DNA of 53,122 nucleotides from Deltaproteobacteria bacterium. Lineage in GTDB: Bacteria > Desulfobacterota > Desulfobulbia > Desulfobulbales > Desulfurivibrionaceae. This document shows positions 15,539-23,991 of this stretch, piece by piece. The notes below the pieces were generated by a model. That model worked only from the letters and a program-made list of their open reading frames with translations. It ran no database searches and was not told where the DNA came from. Numbering within the stretch: position 1 is the stretch's first letter; each line of letters starts with the position of its first letter. The stretch covers positions 1 to 53,122 of the forward strand of contig DUZU01000022.1 of assembly GCA_013349285.1 (NCBI GenBank). Direction: 5' to 3'. The position numbers and the translations under genes were made by a program.

Positions 15539-17290
15539 TCAGATGGTTGGATAGCGAACATTCTCTGCGTTGAGCTGCCAACTGGTTTGCCCCCGAAAGC
15601 TGTTGCGCCGTAAATGAAAAGCAAGTTCCACCTCTTGCCCGGAGCTAAGATTCACCTTATCGGCAAGGTTAAAACCAATGCCGCTGAAACTTGCGCCGTT
15701 GATCCGCATCGCGAACTTGAGATGATTTACGCCAACCTCACGGGGATAATCCAACCGCCCCTTGACACTGAACAACGGCTCCGGGTTACCCTGGCCGAAT
15801 GGTTCCATCCTCTCATAAAAAGCAAAAAAGTTCTGATCCAGCCGGCCTTGCTTAATATCGGAAAACTGCCAGTCAACCGTGAGTTTCGGCGCCAGCATCT
15901 CCGCGGATACCGCTGCAGCCATGGCCTGCTCCAGGAGCTCTGCCAGTTCGGCCAAGCCTGCCGAGGGCATGGTTAATCCCACCGCGGCCTGATGACCGCC
16001 GAATTTCTCAAATAAATCCTTAAAGCCGACCAATAATCCGTAAAGATTAAGGCCGGTTATGGTCCGGCCCGACCCCTTGGCCACCCCGTCTTGCACCGCA
16101 AAAAGCAGCACCGGCCGGTGAAACTCCTCCACCAACCTTGAGGCGGCAATACCTATGACGCCGGGATGCCAGCCTTCACCCTGAATAACCATGATTTTCC
16201 GGCCAATTGCCAGCTGTTGTTCGGCAAGAGCCCGAGCCTGGCCGATCACCTCTTCGATGACCTCCTTCCGCGCTTCATTATGCTGATTGACCTCCTGGGC
16301 CAGCTGCCGCGCCCTTTCAGGATCATCGGCCAGCAGCAGCTCAAGAGCCAGGGCGGCATCAGCCATTCTGCCCGCCGCATTCAGGCGCGGACCAAGCCGA
16401 TAGCCGATATCGTCGCTGAATACCGGCTTATCCTCCAGCCCGGAAACCTTAAGAAGTTCCTTTAAGCCGATCCGCTTGGTCTGTCGCAGTTGCTCAAGGC
16501 CGGCCTTGACCAGGATCCGGTTTACTCCGATCAGCGGCACCATATCCGCCACCGTGCCGACCGCGACCAGATCGAGATACCTCTTCAGGTTAGGCGCAGC
16601 ATCGGCCGCCGCATAAACGCCTTCTTCGTACAGATATTTGCGGATACCCATGATCAGGTAAAAAGCGACTCCCACCCCGGCCAGGTTTTTTTCGCTGAAA
16701 TTGCAGCCGGGCTGTAGAGGATTGATCAGTACATCGGCGGCCGGCAGCTCGGCCGGCGGCTGATGGTGATCGGTGATTATCACGGCCAGCCCCATCTCTT
16801 TCAGGGCCTGAACGCATGCCGAATCAGAGATCCCGCAGTCCACCGTGACCAACAGGCATTGCTTCTCCAGCAGCCCGGCCGGCAGACATCGGTTAAGGGT
16901 TGCCAGGTGCAGGCCGTAGCCCTCGCTCAACCTGAGGGGTTGGGCGCAATAGACATCTTGCAGGCCGATCTCTCTAAAGAAATCAACGAGCACCCCGCTG
17001 CCGGTGGTGCCGTCCACATCATAATCGCCATAAACGATTACCGGTTGCTGGTTTTGCAGGGCGAGATAAACCAAGGCCGCCGCCTCCTGCACCCCTTTCA
17101 TCCCGTATGGGGAGGGCAAACCGCCCAGGCTCGGCATAAAATAGCGATCAACCGCCTCGCGATCCAGCAAGCCGCGCTGGGCAAGCAAAGCCGCGATGGG
17201 CAGGGATAACCCGGTTTCCTCAGCCAGGGCCTGCGCCACGTTATTGTCATATTCGGCCAGGAGCCATTTCACTGCCGGGTTACCGCTCAT
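15539..17290 (-). CDS. recJ: Single-stranded-DNA-specific exonuclease RecJ
   Basis: A 583-residue 5'-3' single-strand exonuclease used in recombination and in mismatch and base-excision repair. The DHH-family motifs are in order: VIVYGDYDVDGTTGSGV, LVTVDCGISD, VIITDHHQP, a later aspartate in LVAVGTVADMVPLIG, then the DHHA1 motif GGHQAAVGLT (residues ~450-460). The C-terminal OB-like RecJ domain follows. Length is normal for RecJ. No good ribosome site is visible before the ATG. The gene runs in the same direction as pgsA and miaA with spacers of 97 and 27 bases. Confidence 0.95.
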   Translation of the reverse strand: MSGNPAVKWLLAEYDNNVAQALAEETGLSLPIAALLAQRGLLDREAVDRYFMPSLGGLPSPYGMKGVQEAAALVYLALQNQQPVIVYGDYDVDGTTGSGVLVDFFREIGLQDVYCAQPLRLSEGYGLHLATLNRCLPAGLLEKQCLLVTVDCGISDSACVQALKEMGLAVIITDHHQPPAELPAADVLINPLQPGCNFSEKNLAGVGVAFYLIMGIRKYLYEEGVYAAADAAPNLKRYLDLVAVGTVADMVPLIGVNRILVKAGLEQLRQTKRIGLKELLKVSGLEDKPVFSDDIGYRLGPRLNAAGRMADAALALELLLADDPERARQLAQEVNQHNEARKEVIEEVIGQARALAEQQLAIGRKIMVIQGEGWHPGVIGIAASRLVEEFHRPVLLFAVQDGVAKGSGRTITGLNLYGLLVGFKDLFEKFGGHQAAVGLTMPSAGLAELAELLEQAMAAAVSAEMLAPKLTVDWQFSDIKQGRLDQNFFAFYERMEPFGQGNPEPLFSVKGRLDYPREVGVNHLKFAMRINGASFSGIGFNLADKVNLSSGQEVELAFHLRRNSFRGQTSWQLNAENVRYPTI

Positions 17291-17387
17291 AAAACACCAT
17301 TAATCACTTTATGTTAAGTGCGCATCTGCTTGTTATTATGTAATTACAACAAAGATTCAGGTTGACGGATTACCGACTGTACTCCAG

Positions 17388-17930
17388 CTACTGAGCCGAT
17401 TCCGGCTTACCAAGAATACGGGAGCCGATCACCAGGTAATGAACCCCTGAGATAATCGTAAAAAAGGCGGTCAGATAGATGATCGGCTCATTGAGAAAAA
17501 GATAGCCCGCCAGATAACCACGGCCGAGCTGAAAGACCACGGTAACCAGCTGCAGAAAAGTGGTCACCTTACTGACCAGGGACGGCTTAATCGGCACCGG
17601 TCGCCTATATCGCGTCAAGATGCCGATGCCGCCGAGGATAAGCACGTCCCGGCTCACCACCAGCACCGTTATCCAATTGGGTAATAGATCCAGGGCGGCC
17701 AGGGTAACGAACGAGGTGATCAGCAGCAGCTTGTCGGCAATGGGGTCGATAAAGGCGCCGAAATCGGTTTTTTGCTTCAAAGCCCGGGCTAAAAAACCGT
17801 CCAGAGCATCGGTGACCCCGGCCACCATAAAAACCCAGAAGGCATAATTCACCTTGCCCTCCAACAAGAAAATAACCAGCAACGGGATCAACAGCACCCT
17901 GGCCAAGGTCAGCAAATTAGGTATATTCAT
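17388..17930 (-). CDS. pgsA: CDP-diacylglycerol-glycerol-3-phosphate phosphatidyltransferase
   Basis: A 180-residue integral membrane enzyme with five or six hydrophobic segments. It makes phosphatidylglycerophosphate, the committed step towards phosphatidylglycerol and cardiolipin, at the inner membrane. The CDP-alcohol phosphotransferase motif D-x2-D-G-x2-A-R-x8-G-x3-D-x3-D is present as DALDGFLARALKQKTDFGAF followed by IDPIADK. The ribosome site GGGAGGGGA precedes the ATG. The start is 27 bases after miaA on the same strand. A related CDP-alcohol transferase cannot be fully excluded, but length and context favour PgsA. Confidence 0.9.
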   Translation of the reverse strand: MNIPNLLTLARVLLIPLLVIFLLEGKVNYAFWVFMVAGVTDALDGFLARALKQKTDFGAFIDPIADKLLLITSFVTLAALDLLPNWITVLVVSRDVLILGGIGILTRYRRPVPIKPSLVSKVTTFLQLVTVVFQLGRGYLAGYLFLNEPIIYLTAFFTIISGVHYLVIGSRILGKPESAQ

Positions 17931-17957
17931 GCGCTTCCCCTCCCAGGGAGCATAAAG

Positions 17958-18893
17958 CTATTTCATAAACTGATCAATGGCCCGGCAAACATCGTCGCCC
18001 TGTTCCGCCGCAAACCATTTAATGGAGCTATCCTTGCCGAACCAGGTTAACTGTCTTTTGGCATAGCGCCGGGTATCCCTGGCCAACAGCGCCAGCGCCT
18101 CATCCCAGCCCCAGGCGTTATTTAAAAAATTAACCATGTGGCGATAACCGATGGACTGCATGGAGTTAAGTGCGCCATCATAACCCATGGCCATAAGTTT
18201 TTCCACCTCGGCCAGCAGTCCCTGCTCAACCATCAGGCCTACCCGCAAGTTTATCCGCTGGTAAAGTATTTCGCGATCACAATTAAGGCCGATCTGCATA
18301 AAATTGGTCAGGACCGGCTCTCTTGTCTGCTGCTGGAGATGCCTTGACCACGGCATCCCGGTCACCTCATAAATCTCCAAGGCCCGGAGCAGCCGCTGGG
18401 TGTCATTGGGATGAAGGCGGAGGGCCGATTCCGGATCACAGGCCTGAAGCTCAGAATAAAGGACCTCCCTCCCCTCTTCCGCCAGCCTTTTTTTCAGCTT
18501 TCCCCGCACCCCCTCATCGTCGCCGCCCGCCTCAAAAAGACCCTGGAGCATCGCCTTAAGATAAAGGCCGGTGCCGCCGACCAGCAAAGGGGTCTTGCCG
18601 CGGCCGATAATTTGCCGGCAGGCCTTGGCGGCATCGGCCACATAACGGGCAACATCATACTCCTCATCCGGATCGACAATATCAATCAGGTGATGGGGAA
18701 CCTGCCGGCGCTCCTCAACCGTTGCCTTGGCGGTGCCGATATCCATATAGCGATAGATCTGCATGGAGTCGAGCCCGACGATCTCACAGGAATATTCCTC
18801 GGCAATCCTTAAGGAAAGCGAGGTCTTGCCCACGGCGGTCGGCCCCAGCAAAACCAGAACCGGCTTATCTATAGGTGCTTCTAATCTGCTCAT
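17958..18893 (-). CDS. miaA: tRNA dimethylallyltransferase
   Basis: A 311-residue enzyme that transfers dimethylallyl from DMAPP to N6 of A37 in tRNAs reading UNN codons, the substrate later used by MiaB. The N-terminal P-loop is LLGPTAVGKTSLSL. Then come IVGLDSMQIYRYMDIGTAK, HHLIDIVDPDEEYDVARY and GGTGLYLKAMLQGLFE, and the C-terminal tRNA-contact region ends with RRYAKRQLTWFGKD. Length is usual. It is first in a minus-strand run miaA-pgsA-recJ, divergent from serC. Confidence 0.96.
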   Translation of the reverse strand: MSRLEAPIDKPVLVLLGPTAVGKTSLSLRIAEEYSCEIVGLDSMQIYRYMDIGTAKATVEERRQVPHHLIDIVDPDEEYDVARYVADAAKACRQIIGRGKTPLLVGGTGLYLKAMLQGLFEAGGDDEGVRGKLKKRLAEEGREVLYSELQACDPESALRLHPNDTQRLLRALEIYEVTGMPWSRHLQQQTREPVLTNFMQIGLNCDREILYQRINLRVGLMVEQGLLAEVEKLMAMGYDGALNSMQSIGYRHMVNFLNNAWGWDEALALLARDTRRYAKRQLTWFGKDSSIKWFAAEQGDDVCRAIDQFMK

Positions 18894-18937
18894 CTGATTT
18901 TTTACAGGTTATCTTTTTATTTCTGTGAAGAAATTAA

Positions 18938-18966
18938 TTGTTCTTAGCCGTTAATTCCAGTAAAAT
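18938..18966 (+). promoter_or_regulatory. Putative serC promoter
   Basis: TTGTTC (18938-18943) and TAAAAT (18961-18966) are separated by 17 bases, about 100 bases before the serC ATG in the divergent miaA-serC spacer. The -10 matches five of six consensus bases and the -35 is partial. Confidence 0.45.
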
Positions 18967-19065
18967 AAATGGTTTTCAACCTGACCGCTTTACTTATCTT
19001 TTCTCGCTAAAGGGTCGGACAAAAACGATGCTCACCATACCATATATTCCATAAAGGAGAATAAG

Positions 19066-20148
19066 ATGCCTGATAGAATTTATAACTTCAGCGCAGGTCC
19101 GGCCACCCTTCCCTATGAAGTTCTCACCCAGGCGGCAAAAGATATCGTCAACTTCAACGATAAAGGCATCGGTCTCATCGAGATGAGCCATCGTTCCAAG
19201 GATTTCGTGGCCGTGGCCGAGCAAACCGAAGCGGATCTGCGGGAGTTGATGAAGATTCCGGCCAACTACAAGGTTCTTTTCCTGCAGGGCGGCGCCTCCA
19301 CCCAGTTTGCCATGATCCCGATGAATCTGTTGGGTAACGGCAAAAGCGCCACCTATCTCAACACCGGCACCTGGTCGAAAAATGCGATCAAAGAGGCCAA
19401 ACTCTTCGGTGAGATCGAGGTGGCCTATTCCAGCGAGGATGCCAAGTTCAACCACGTGCCCAAAGACGGCGACTACAAGGTTGACCCCAAGTCGGAATAC
19501 CTCTATTTCGTGTCCAACAATACCATCTACGGCACCCAGTTCAAAAATTTTCCCAAGAGCGACAAGATCCTGATCGCGGATATGTCTTCCGATATTCTCT
19601 CCCGGGAGTTTGATATCACCCCCTTTGGCCTGGTCTTTGCCGGCGCCCAGAAGAATATGGGGCCGGCCGGGGTTACGGTGGTGATCATCCGCGAAGACCT
19701 GCTCGAGCGCACCCCGGCCAATGTGCCGACCATGTTCCGTTACAAGACCCATGCCGACAAGGATTCGATGTTCAACACCCCGCCCTGCTTCTCCATTTAC
19801 GTGGTGGGTCTGGTCCTCAAATGGCTCAAAAAAATGGGCGGCGTGGCCGCCATGGAAAAACTCAACCAAGAAAAGGCGGCCATTCTCTATAACGCCATCG
19901 ACAACAGCAACTTCTACCGCGGCCATGCCCAGACCGACTCCCGCTCGCTGATGAACATCCCCTTCAACCTGCCCACCCCGGAGCTTGAGGCCAAGTTCAT
20001 CAAGGAAGCCACGGCCCAGGGCTTTGACGGCCTCAAAGGCCACCGCTCCATCGGCGGCTGCCGGGCCTCGATCTACAACGCCTTCCCCAAAGAGGGGGTT
20101 GAGAAACTGGTGGCCTTCATGGCCGAGTTTGAGAAGAATAACGGGTAA
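19066..20148 (+). CDS. serC: Phosphoserine aminotransferase
   Basis: A 360-residue PLP enzyme that converts 3-phosphohydroxypyruvate and glutamate to phosphoserine in serine synthesis. It also acts in pyridoxal phosphate synthesis in many bacteria. The start is IYNFSAGPATLPYEVL, the substrate loop IEMSHRSKDF and the glycine-rich LFLQGGASTQFAMIP. The PLP lysine is in FAGAQKNMGPAGVT, and SIYNAFPKEGVEKL is near the end. AAAGGAG lies eight bases before the ATG. Serine made here can also feed one-carbon units to the folate pool used by the C1 genes in this window. Confidence 0.96.
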   Translation: MPDRIYNFSAGPATLPYEVLTQAAKDIVNFNDKGIGLIEMSHRSKDFVAVAEQTEADLRELMKIPANYKVLFLQGGASTQFAMIPMNLLGNGKSATYLNTGTWSKNAIKEAKLFGEIEVAYSSEDAKFNHVPKDGDYKVDPKSEYLYFVSNNTIYGTQFKNFPKSDKILIADMSSDILSREFDITPFGLVFAGAQKNMGPAGVTVVIIREDLLERTPANVPTMFRYKTHADKDSMFNTPPCFSIYVVGLVLKWLKKMGGVAAMEKLNQEKAAILYNAIDNSNFYRGHAQTDSRSLMNIPFNLPTPELEAKFIKEATAQGFDGLKGHRSIGGCRASIYNAFPKEGVEKLVAFMAEFEKNNG

Positions 20149-20217
20149 GAATTAGATAAGAGGGATTTCATTTTTTTAAGCCCATCCCTCCCCCTTTGGC
20201 CTGCTGAGCATCGCAGG

Positions 20218-20281
20218 CAGTGGTGGGTCAGGATGCTAAATGTCTGAGGCGAAGCCGAGTTTTTTAGCATCCCCACCACTG
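20218..20281. repeat. Long inverted repeat downstream of serC
   Basis: CAGTGGTGG (20218-20226), a GTCA bulge and GGATGCTAAA (20231-20240) pair perfectly with TTTAGCATCC (20263-20272) and CCACCACTG (20273-20281). This gives 19 bp around a 22-base loop that contains a small GGC-GAA-GCC hairpin. It is part of a 330-base gene-free stretch (20149-20478) between serC and the next gene. Confidence 0.7.
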
Positions 20282-20322
20282 ACGAGAAGCGCAAGGAAGC
20301 CCGCAGGGCCAGGACAGTTTGG

Positions 20323-20368
20323 GGGTGCCCTTTTCTTGTTTCTTCTTTTGGGCATCCAAAAGAAGAAA
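20323..20368. repeat. Alternative hairpins with a perfect 13-bp stem
   Basis: TTTCTTCTTTTGG (20339-20351) pairs with CCAAAAGAAGAAA (20356-20368) around a GCAT loop. A competing pairing joins GGGTGCCC (20323-20330) to GGGCATCC (20350-20357) with one G-U pair. The motif resembles an interspersed non-coding sequence I have seen in other proteobacterial genomes. This is recollection, not a search result. Confidence 0.6.
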
Positions 20369-20478
20369 GTAATCAGCAGTGCAACCCCGAAGAACGCCGC
20401 AAACGTGCCAAGAGAAAATTAATTACAAATACAACAGGTTGAAAATATAAGGTTTATAGGCTAGCACTCCCATCTCTC

Positions 20479-21351
20479 ATGCACTACGAAGGCAAACACA
20501 TCATCCGCCCCCCCAGCGAGGCCGACTCCATCATCCTCCAGGTCACGGTGGGTTGCTCCCACAATAAGTGCACCTTCTGCGGCACCTATAAAGAGGAACG
20601 CTTTCGGATCAAGGATGAACAGGTGATCGAGGCCGACCTTGAGTTTGCCGCCAAGTACTGCCGGCGGCAAAAACGGGTATTCCTGGCCGACGGCGATGTC
20701 CTGATCTTAAGCCAACAAAAGCTGGTCAACCTCTTTACCCGGATCAAGGCAAAACTGCCCTGGGTCAACCGGATCAGCCTGTACGGCAATGCGAAAAGCA
20801 TCCGCCATAAGAGTGTTGCGGAACTTACCGAACTGAAAGCCCTTGGCCTGAACCGGGTCTACCTGGGGCTGGAAACCGGACACCAACAGCTGCTGGACAA
20901 AATCCGTAAAGGGGCAACACCGGCGCAAATGGTCGAAGCTGCCGAGCGAATCCAGGCGGCCGGCCTCTTCTTGTCGGTGACGGTACTGCTCGGCATCGGC
21001 GGGGTTGAGCTCTCCCTTGACCATGCCCAAGCGACCGGCCGACTGCTTTCCCTGATGCAGCCCAACCAGATCGGCATCCTGACCCTGATGCTGCTTAACA
21101 ACACCCCGCTATATCAAGACGCCCAACAGGGAGATTTTATTCTCCCCGATCAACAGGGCATGCTCGTTGAACTCAGAACCATGATCGAGCACATGGAGCT
21201 AAAGCGCAGCCAACTGCAGAGCAACCATGCCTCAAACTACCTGCCCTTAAACGCCAGGATGCCTAAAGACAAAGAAAGAATTCTTGAGGCAATCGATAGC
21301 GCTCTGGCCGGCAAAACCAGACTTAAACCAGAAAACATGCGAGCCCTATGA
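20479..21351 (+). CDS. Radical SAM protein of unknown substrate
   Basis: A 290-residue radical SAM protein. The cluster motif reads VGCSHNKCTFCGTYKE (C-x4-C-x2-C), a spacing typical of one uncharacterised B12-independent subgroup of Elp3-like radical SAM proteins. Further marks are RVFLADGDVLIL, RISLYGNAKSIRHKS and GLNRVYLGLETGHQQLLDKI, the usual beta strands of the partial TIM barrel. There are no SPASM or TRAM domains. The stop overlaps the rlmN start by four bases (ATGA), so the two are translated together. The reaction is not known. The upstream hairpin element leaves no clear promoter. Confidence 0.85.
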   Translation: MHYEGKHIIRPPSEADSIILQVTVGCSHNKCTFCGTYKEERFRIKDEQVIEADLEFAAKYCRRQKRVFLADGDVLILSQQKLVNLFTRIKAKLPWVNRISLYGNAKSIRHKSVAELTELKALGLNRVYLGLETGHQQLLDKIRKGATPAQMVEAAERIQAAGLFLSVTVLLGIGGVELSLDHAQATGRLLSLMQPNQIGILTLMLLNNTPLYQDAQQGDFILPDQQGMLVELRTMIEHMELKRSQLQSNHASNYLPLNARMPKDKERILEAIDSALAGKTRLKPENMRAL

Positions 21352-22400
21352 TGGATAAACCAAATCTCAAAAATTTTACACAACAGGAATTAACCGACTG
21401 GGTAGTGCAGTTGGGGATGAAATCCTTTCGCGGCAAACAGATCTTCTGCTGGCTGTACCGGCCGGACATCACCGATTTTTCGCAAATGACCGACATCTCA
21501 AAAGAGGTCCGGAGCCAGCTTGCCGAAAAGTCCTTCTTCAGCAACCTGCAGCCGGAGATAGAAGAACGCTCCAAGGACGGCAGCGTCAAATACGCGTTCC
21601 GCCTGGAAGACGGCAAGGTTATCGAAAGTGTGCTCATCCCGGAGGAGGAGCGCCTAACCCTCTGCGTCTCTTCCCAGGTCGGCTGCGCCATGGGTTGCCG
21701 CTTTTGCCTGACCGGCACCATGGGATTTGTCAGAAATCTCAGCCCGGCCGAAATTGTCGGCCAGGTCCAGTCGATCTCGGAGATCGTCAAAAAACAAGGC
21801 TATAACCGGATCAACAACCTGGTCTTTATGGGGATGGGGGAACCACTGGCCAATTTCGACAACCTGATCACCGCCTTGAGCAATCTGATGAACCAAAACG
21901 GCCTTGATTTCTCAAGCAGGAGGATCACGGTTTCTACCTGCGGACTTATCCCCAAGATCAAAGAGTTAGGCGAAAAAGTTCCGGTAAACCTTGCCATTTC
22001 CCTCCATGCCGCCGACAATGAAACCAGGAACAAGTTGATGCCGGTAAACGCCACCTATCCGGTGGACGAACTGCTGGCCGCCTGCCGCGCCTACCCCCTG
22101 CCCAATCGCCGAAAGATCATGATCGAATACATCATGCTCAAGGACATCAATGATTCGCCCAAGGATGCCAAGTTGTTGATCAAAAAACTGCACAAACTTG
22201 CGGCCAAGGTCAATCTTCTCCCCTATAATGAAAATAAGGTCTTTGATTTCAAGAGCCCGCCCCGAGAACGGGTCGAGCAATTTCAGACCATCCTGCGGGA
22301 CGCCGGCATCACCGCCCTGCTCCGGGAAAGCCGCGGGAGTGACATCTCGGCGGCCTGCGGCCAATTGGCCACCCTCAACAACGGCGAAGAAGAGAGTTGA
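21348..22400 (+). CDS. rlmN: Dual-specificity RNA methyltransferase RlmN
   Basis: A 350-residue radical SAM methyltransferase that methylates C2 of A2503 in 23S rRNA and A37 in some tRNAs by a methyl-cysteine mechanism. Visible marks are the N-terminal HhH-like WVVQLGMKSFRGKQIFCWLY, the cluster motif VGCAMGCRFCLTGTMGFVRNL, VFMGMGEPLANFDNL and VSTCGLIPKI. The C-terminal SRGSDISAACGQLA contains the catalytic cysteine. Length fits the family. It overlaps the preceding radical SAM gene and is followed within five bases by the receiver-PilZ gene, so the three probably form one operon. Confidence 0.95.
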   Translation: MMDKPNLKNFTQQELTDWVVQLGMKSFRGKQIFCWLYRPDITDFSQMTDISKEVRSQLAEKSFFSNLQPEIEERSKDGSVKYAFRLEDGKVIESVLIPEEERLTLCVSSQVGCAMGCRFCLTGTMGFVRNLSPAEIVGQVQSISEIVKKQGYNRINNLVFMGMGEPLANFDNLITALSNLMNQNGLDFSSRRITVSTCGLIPKIKELGEKVPVNLAISLHAADNETRNKLMPVNATYPVDELLAACRAYPLPNRRKIMIEYIMLKDINDSPKDAKLLIKKLHKLAAKVNLLPYNENKVFDFKSPPRERVEQFQTILRDAGITALLRESRGSDISAACGQLATLNNGEEES

Positions 22401-22404
22401 AAAA

Positions 22405-23160
22405 ATGAACGGCAACACCTTGAAAATATTGATTATCGACGGCTCAAGCAAGGTAAGGGAAGCCCTTGCCGATTTACTGACCAAACAACTGGGCACTAAT
22501 ACCATCCATGTCGCGACCAACGGCAGCGAAGGCTGGGAGATTATCCAGAAACAAGCTTTGGATCTGGTGGTCTGCAACCGAGCCCTGGCCAAACTCAACG
22601 GCTTTGAACTGCTGCTCAAAATACGTGAAAGCAAAAAATATAATAAACTTCCGCTCCTGATGATCCTAAACAAAAAAGATCCGGAAGCGGTACGCAGGGC
22701 CCAGAACATGGAGGCCAACGGCGTAATCTGCAAACCTTTCACCCCGGCTGATTTTATCAATCGGACAAGAAGCATCCTCTTTAACAGGACCCAGCGGACC
22801 TCCAAACGCTACGACATGCCCTTTGATAACCAAGTAGCCCTGGACGGGGAAACCCTTAAGGGTATCACCGGGCGGATTATCAATATCGGGGTGGGCGGCA
22901 TCCTGGTCCAGCTCAAATACAGCCGGAACCTGGCCATCTATGACCAGGCCGTAATCAAGATCCAGATCAAGCTCTCCAAAAAAGAAAGCATGGCCAACAG
23001 TTTTACCGGCAAACTAATCCGCATTGACTGGGACCATGGGCGCACCGGCGAAAAAACCGGATTTTACGCCTTCGTCTTCGGCAAGCTGCCGACCGATCAG
23101 CTCAATTTTTTCGAGATCCTTGCCAGAAAGATTGAATCGGCAACTAAGATTATTAAATAA
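22405..23160 (+). CDS. Degenerate receiver domain fused to PilZ domain
   Basis: A 251-residue protein. Residues ~7-125 are a CheY-like receiver (LKILIIDGSSKVREAL). The acidic pair is reduced to one Asp, and the phospho-acceptor position reads DLVVCNRALAKLNGFELL with Asn in place of Asp. The conserved lysine is kept (GVICKPF). Residues ~130-250 are a PilZ-type c-di-GMP receptor domain with RTSKR and NIGVGG, the latter deviating from the D/N-x-S-x-x-G pattern by Gly for Ser. It should therefore signal without phosphorylation, perhaps through c-di-GMP or protein contact. I chose the ATG at 22405 because the longer frame overlaps rlmN. It starts five bases after rlmN. Confidence 0.82.
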   Translation: MNGNTLKILIIDGSSKVREALADLLTKQLGTNTIHVATNGSEGWEIIQKQALDLVVCNRALAKLNGFELLLKIRESKKYNKLPLLMILNKKDPEAVRRAQNMEANGVICKPFTPADFINRTRSILFNRTQRTSKRYDMPFDNQVALDGETLKGITGRIINIGVGGILVQLKYSRNLAIYDQAVIKIQIKLSKKESMANSFTGKLIRIDWDHGRTGEKTGFYAFVFGKLPTDQLNFFEILARKIESATKIIK

Positions 23161-23166
23161 AAAAAA

Positions 23167-23190
23167 GGCCCCGGCAATTAAGCCGGGGCC
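23167..23190. terminator. Bidirectional intrinsic terminator
   Basis: GGCCCCGGC (23167-23175) and GCCGGGGCC (23182-23190) form a perfect 9-bp GC stem with an AATTAA loop. A run of A lies on the left and a run of T on the right. It can end the plus-strand receiver-PilZ transcript and the minus-strand Wood-Ljungdahl/mvhD transcript. Confidence 0.93.
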
Positions 23191-23218
23191 TTTTTTTATT
23201 CTATTTCAAACAGATCAA

Positions 23219-23980
23219 TCAGTCAGCCAAGGCCCACTTCTTTGCCTTCAACTCGACCTTGCCCTGCTTGGCCAAAGCCTCCAGAAGTTTTTCAACCTCA
23301 TCCTTGCCGGCCCCCATTGCCTTGACCAGCGCGGTCACACTCATCGGCCCGTTGGCCAAGGAAGTGAGCAACCCGGCCTCAACCAAGCCGGAGGTAATGG
23401 TCTTGCTCAACTTTTCATCAATAACATCATTGATAAAGGCCTGGCTCGGCTCGCCTTCCTTGCGGATGGTCTTGGTGGTGTTCCCGAAACTGACCCGCAG
23501 TTTGCGATTGCTCACCAGATTGAGCGCCATATTGATCCGATCTTTCAGCTCTTCCTTGCTTAACCCTTCAGATTCACCAATCGGGCCAAGTTTCTTGGCC
23601 TGGGCGGTAAACTCGGTAATCAGCTTGACAAACCTGGGCGCCTCGGCCGCTGATGCCCACTGCAGATTAAACCTGTCCGGATTAATGCCAACCTCGGCTA
23701 ACACCTTCTTAACCAAAGCACTTACACCCATTGCATCGTAATTACCTACCTGGTAATGACATTCACCGAGTTGTCAGCCACCGGTAAAGATTGCATCGGC
23801 CCCTTCGGCAAACGCCTTAAAGATAAAGGATGGGTCGATACGACCGGTACACATCACCCGGATGGTGCGCAGGTTGGGCGGATACTGGTAGCGTGAAACA
23901 CCCGCACTGTCGGCCGCGGCATAGCAGCACCAGTTACAGAGAAACCCCAGTATTTTAGGGTTAAATTCTTCCTTGCTCAT
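23219..23980 (-). CDS. mvhD: Selenoprotein MvhD (hydrogenase/HdrA iron-sulfur subunit) with C-terminal extension
   Basis: I read the TGA at 23774-23776 as selenocysteine 69, giving one 253-residue protein. The frame is unbroken across it: ADAIFTGG, Sec, then QLGECHYQVGNYDAMG. This matches MvhD/VhuD, where that position is Cys or Sec. Other cluster ligands are CNWCCYAAAD and VMCTGRID. MvhD carries a 2Fe-2S cluster and passes electrons to HdrA. A candidate SECIS hairpin lies at 23741-23757. Residues ~140-253 extend beyond the usual 140-residue MvhD and end in a winged-helix-like segment (NGPMSVTALVKAMGAGKDEV). AGGAG precedes the ATG. The gene starts 11 bases after hdrA and is last in the operon. 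Confidence 0.92.
23741..23757 (-). promoter_or_regulatory. Candidate SECIS hairpin in mvhD
   Basis: On the minus strand, 17 bases after the TGA, ATTACC pairs with GGTAAT around the loop AGGTA. The loop contains the GGU expected in bacterial SECIS elements that bind SelB. The position is within the usual distance downstream of the Sec codon. Confidence 0.6.
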
Positions 23981-23991
23981 AAAAATAACTC

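Noticed and set aside
22198-22404. N-terminal extension of the receiver-PilZ protein
   Set aside because: This part overlaps rlmN in another frame and is Arg/Pro/Ser-rich shadow sequence. The receiver begins directly after the ATG at 22405.
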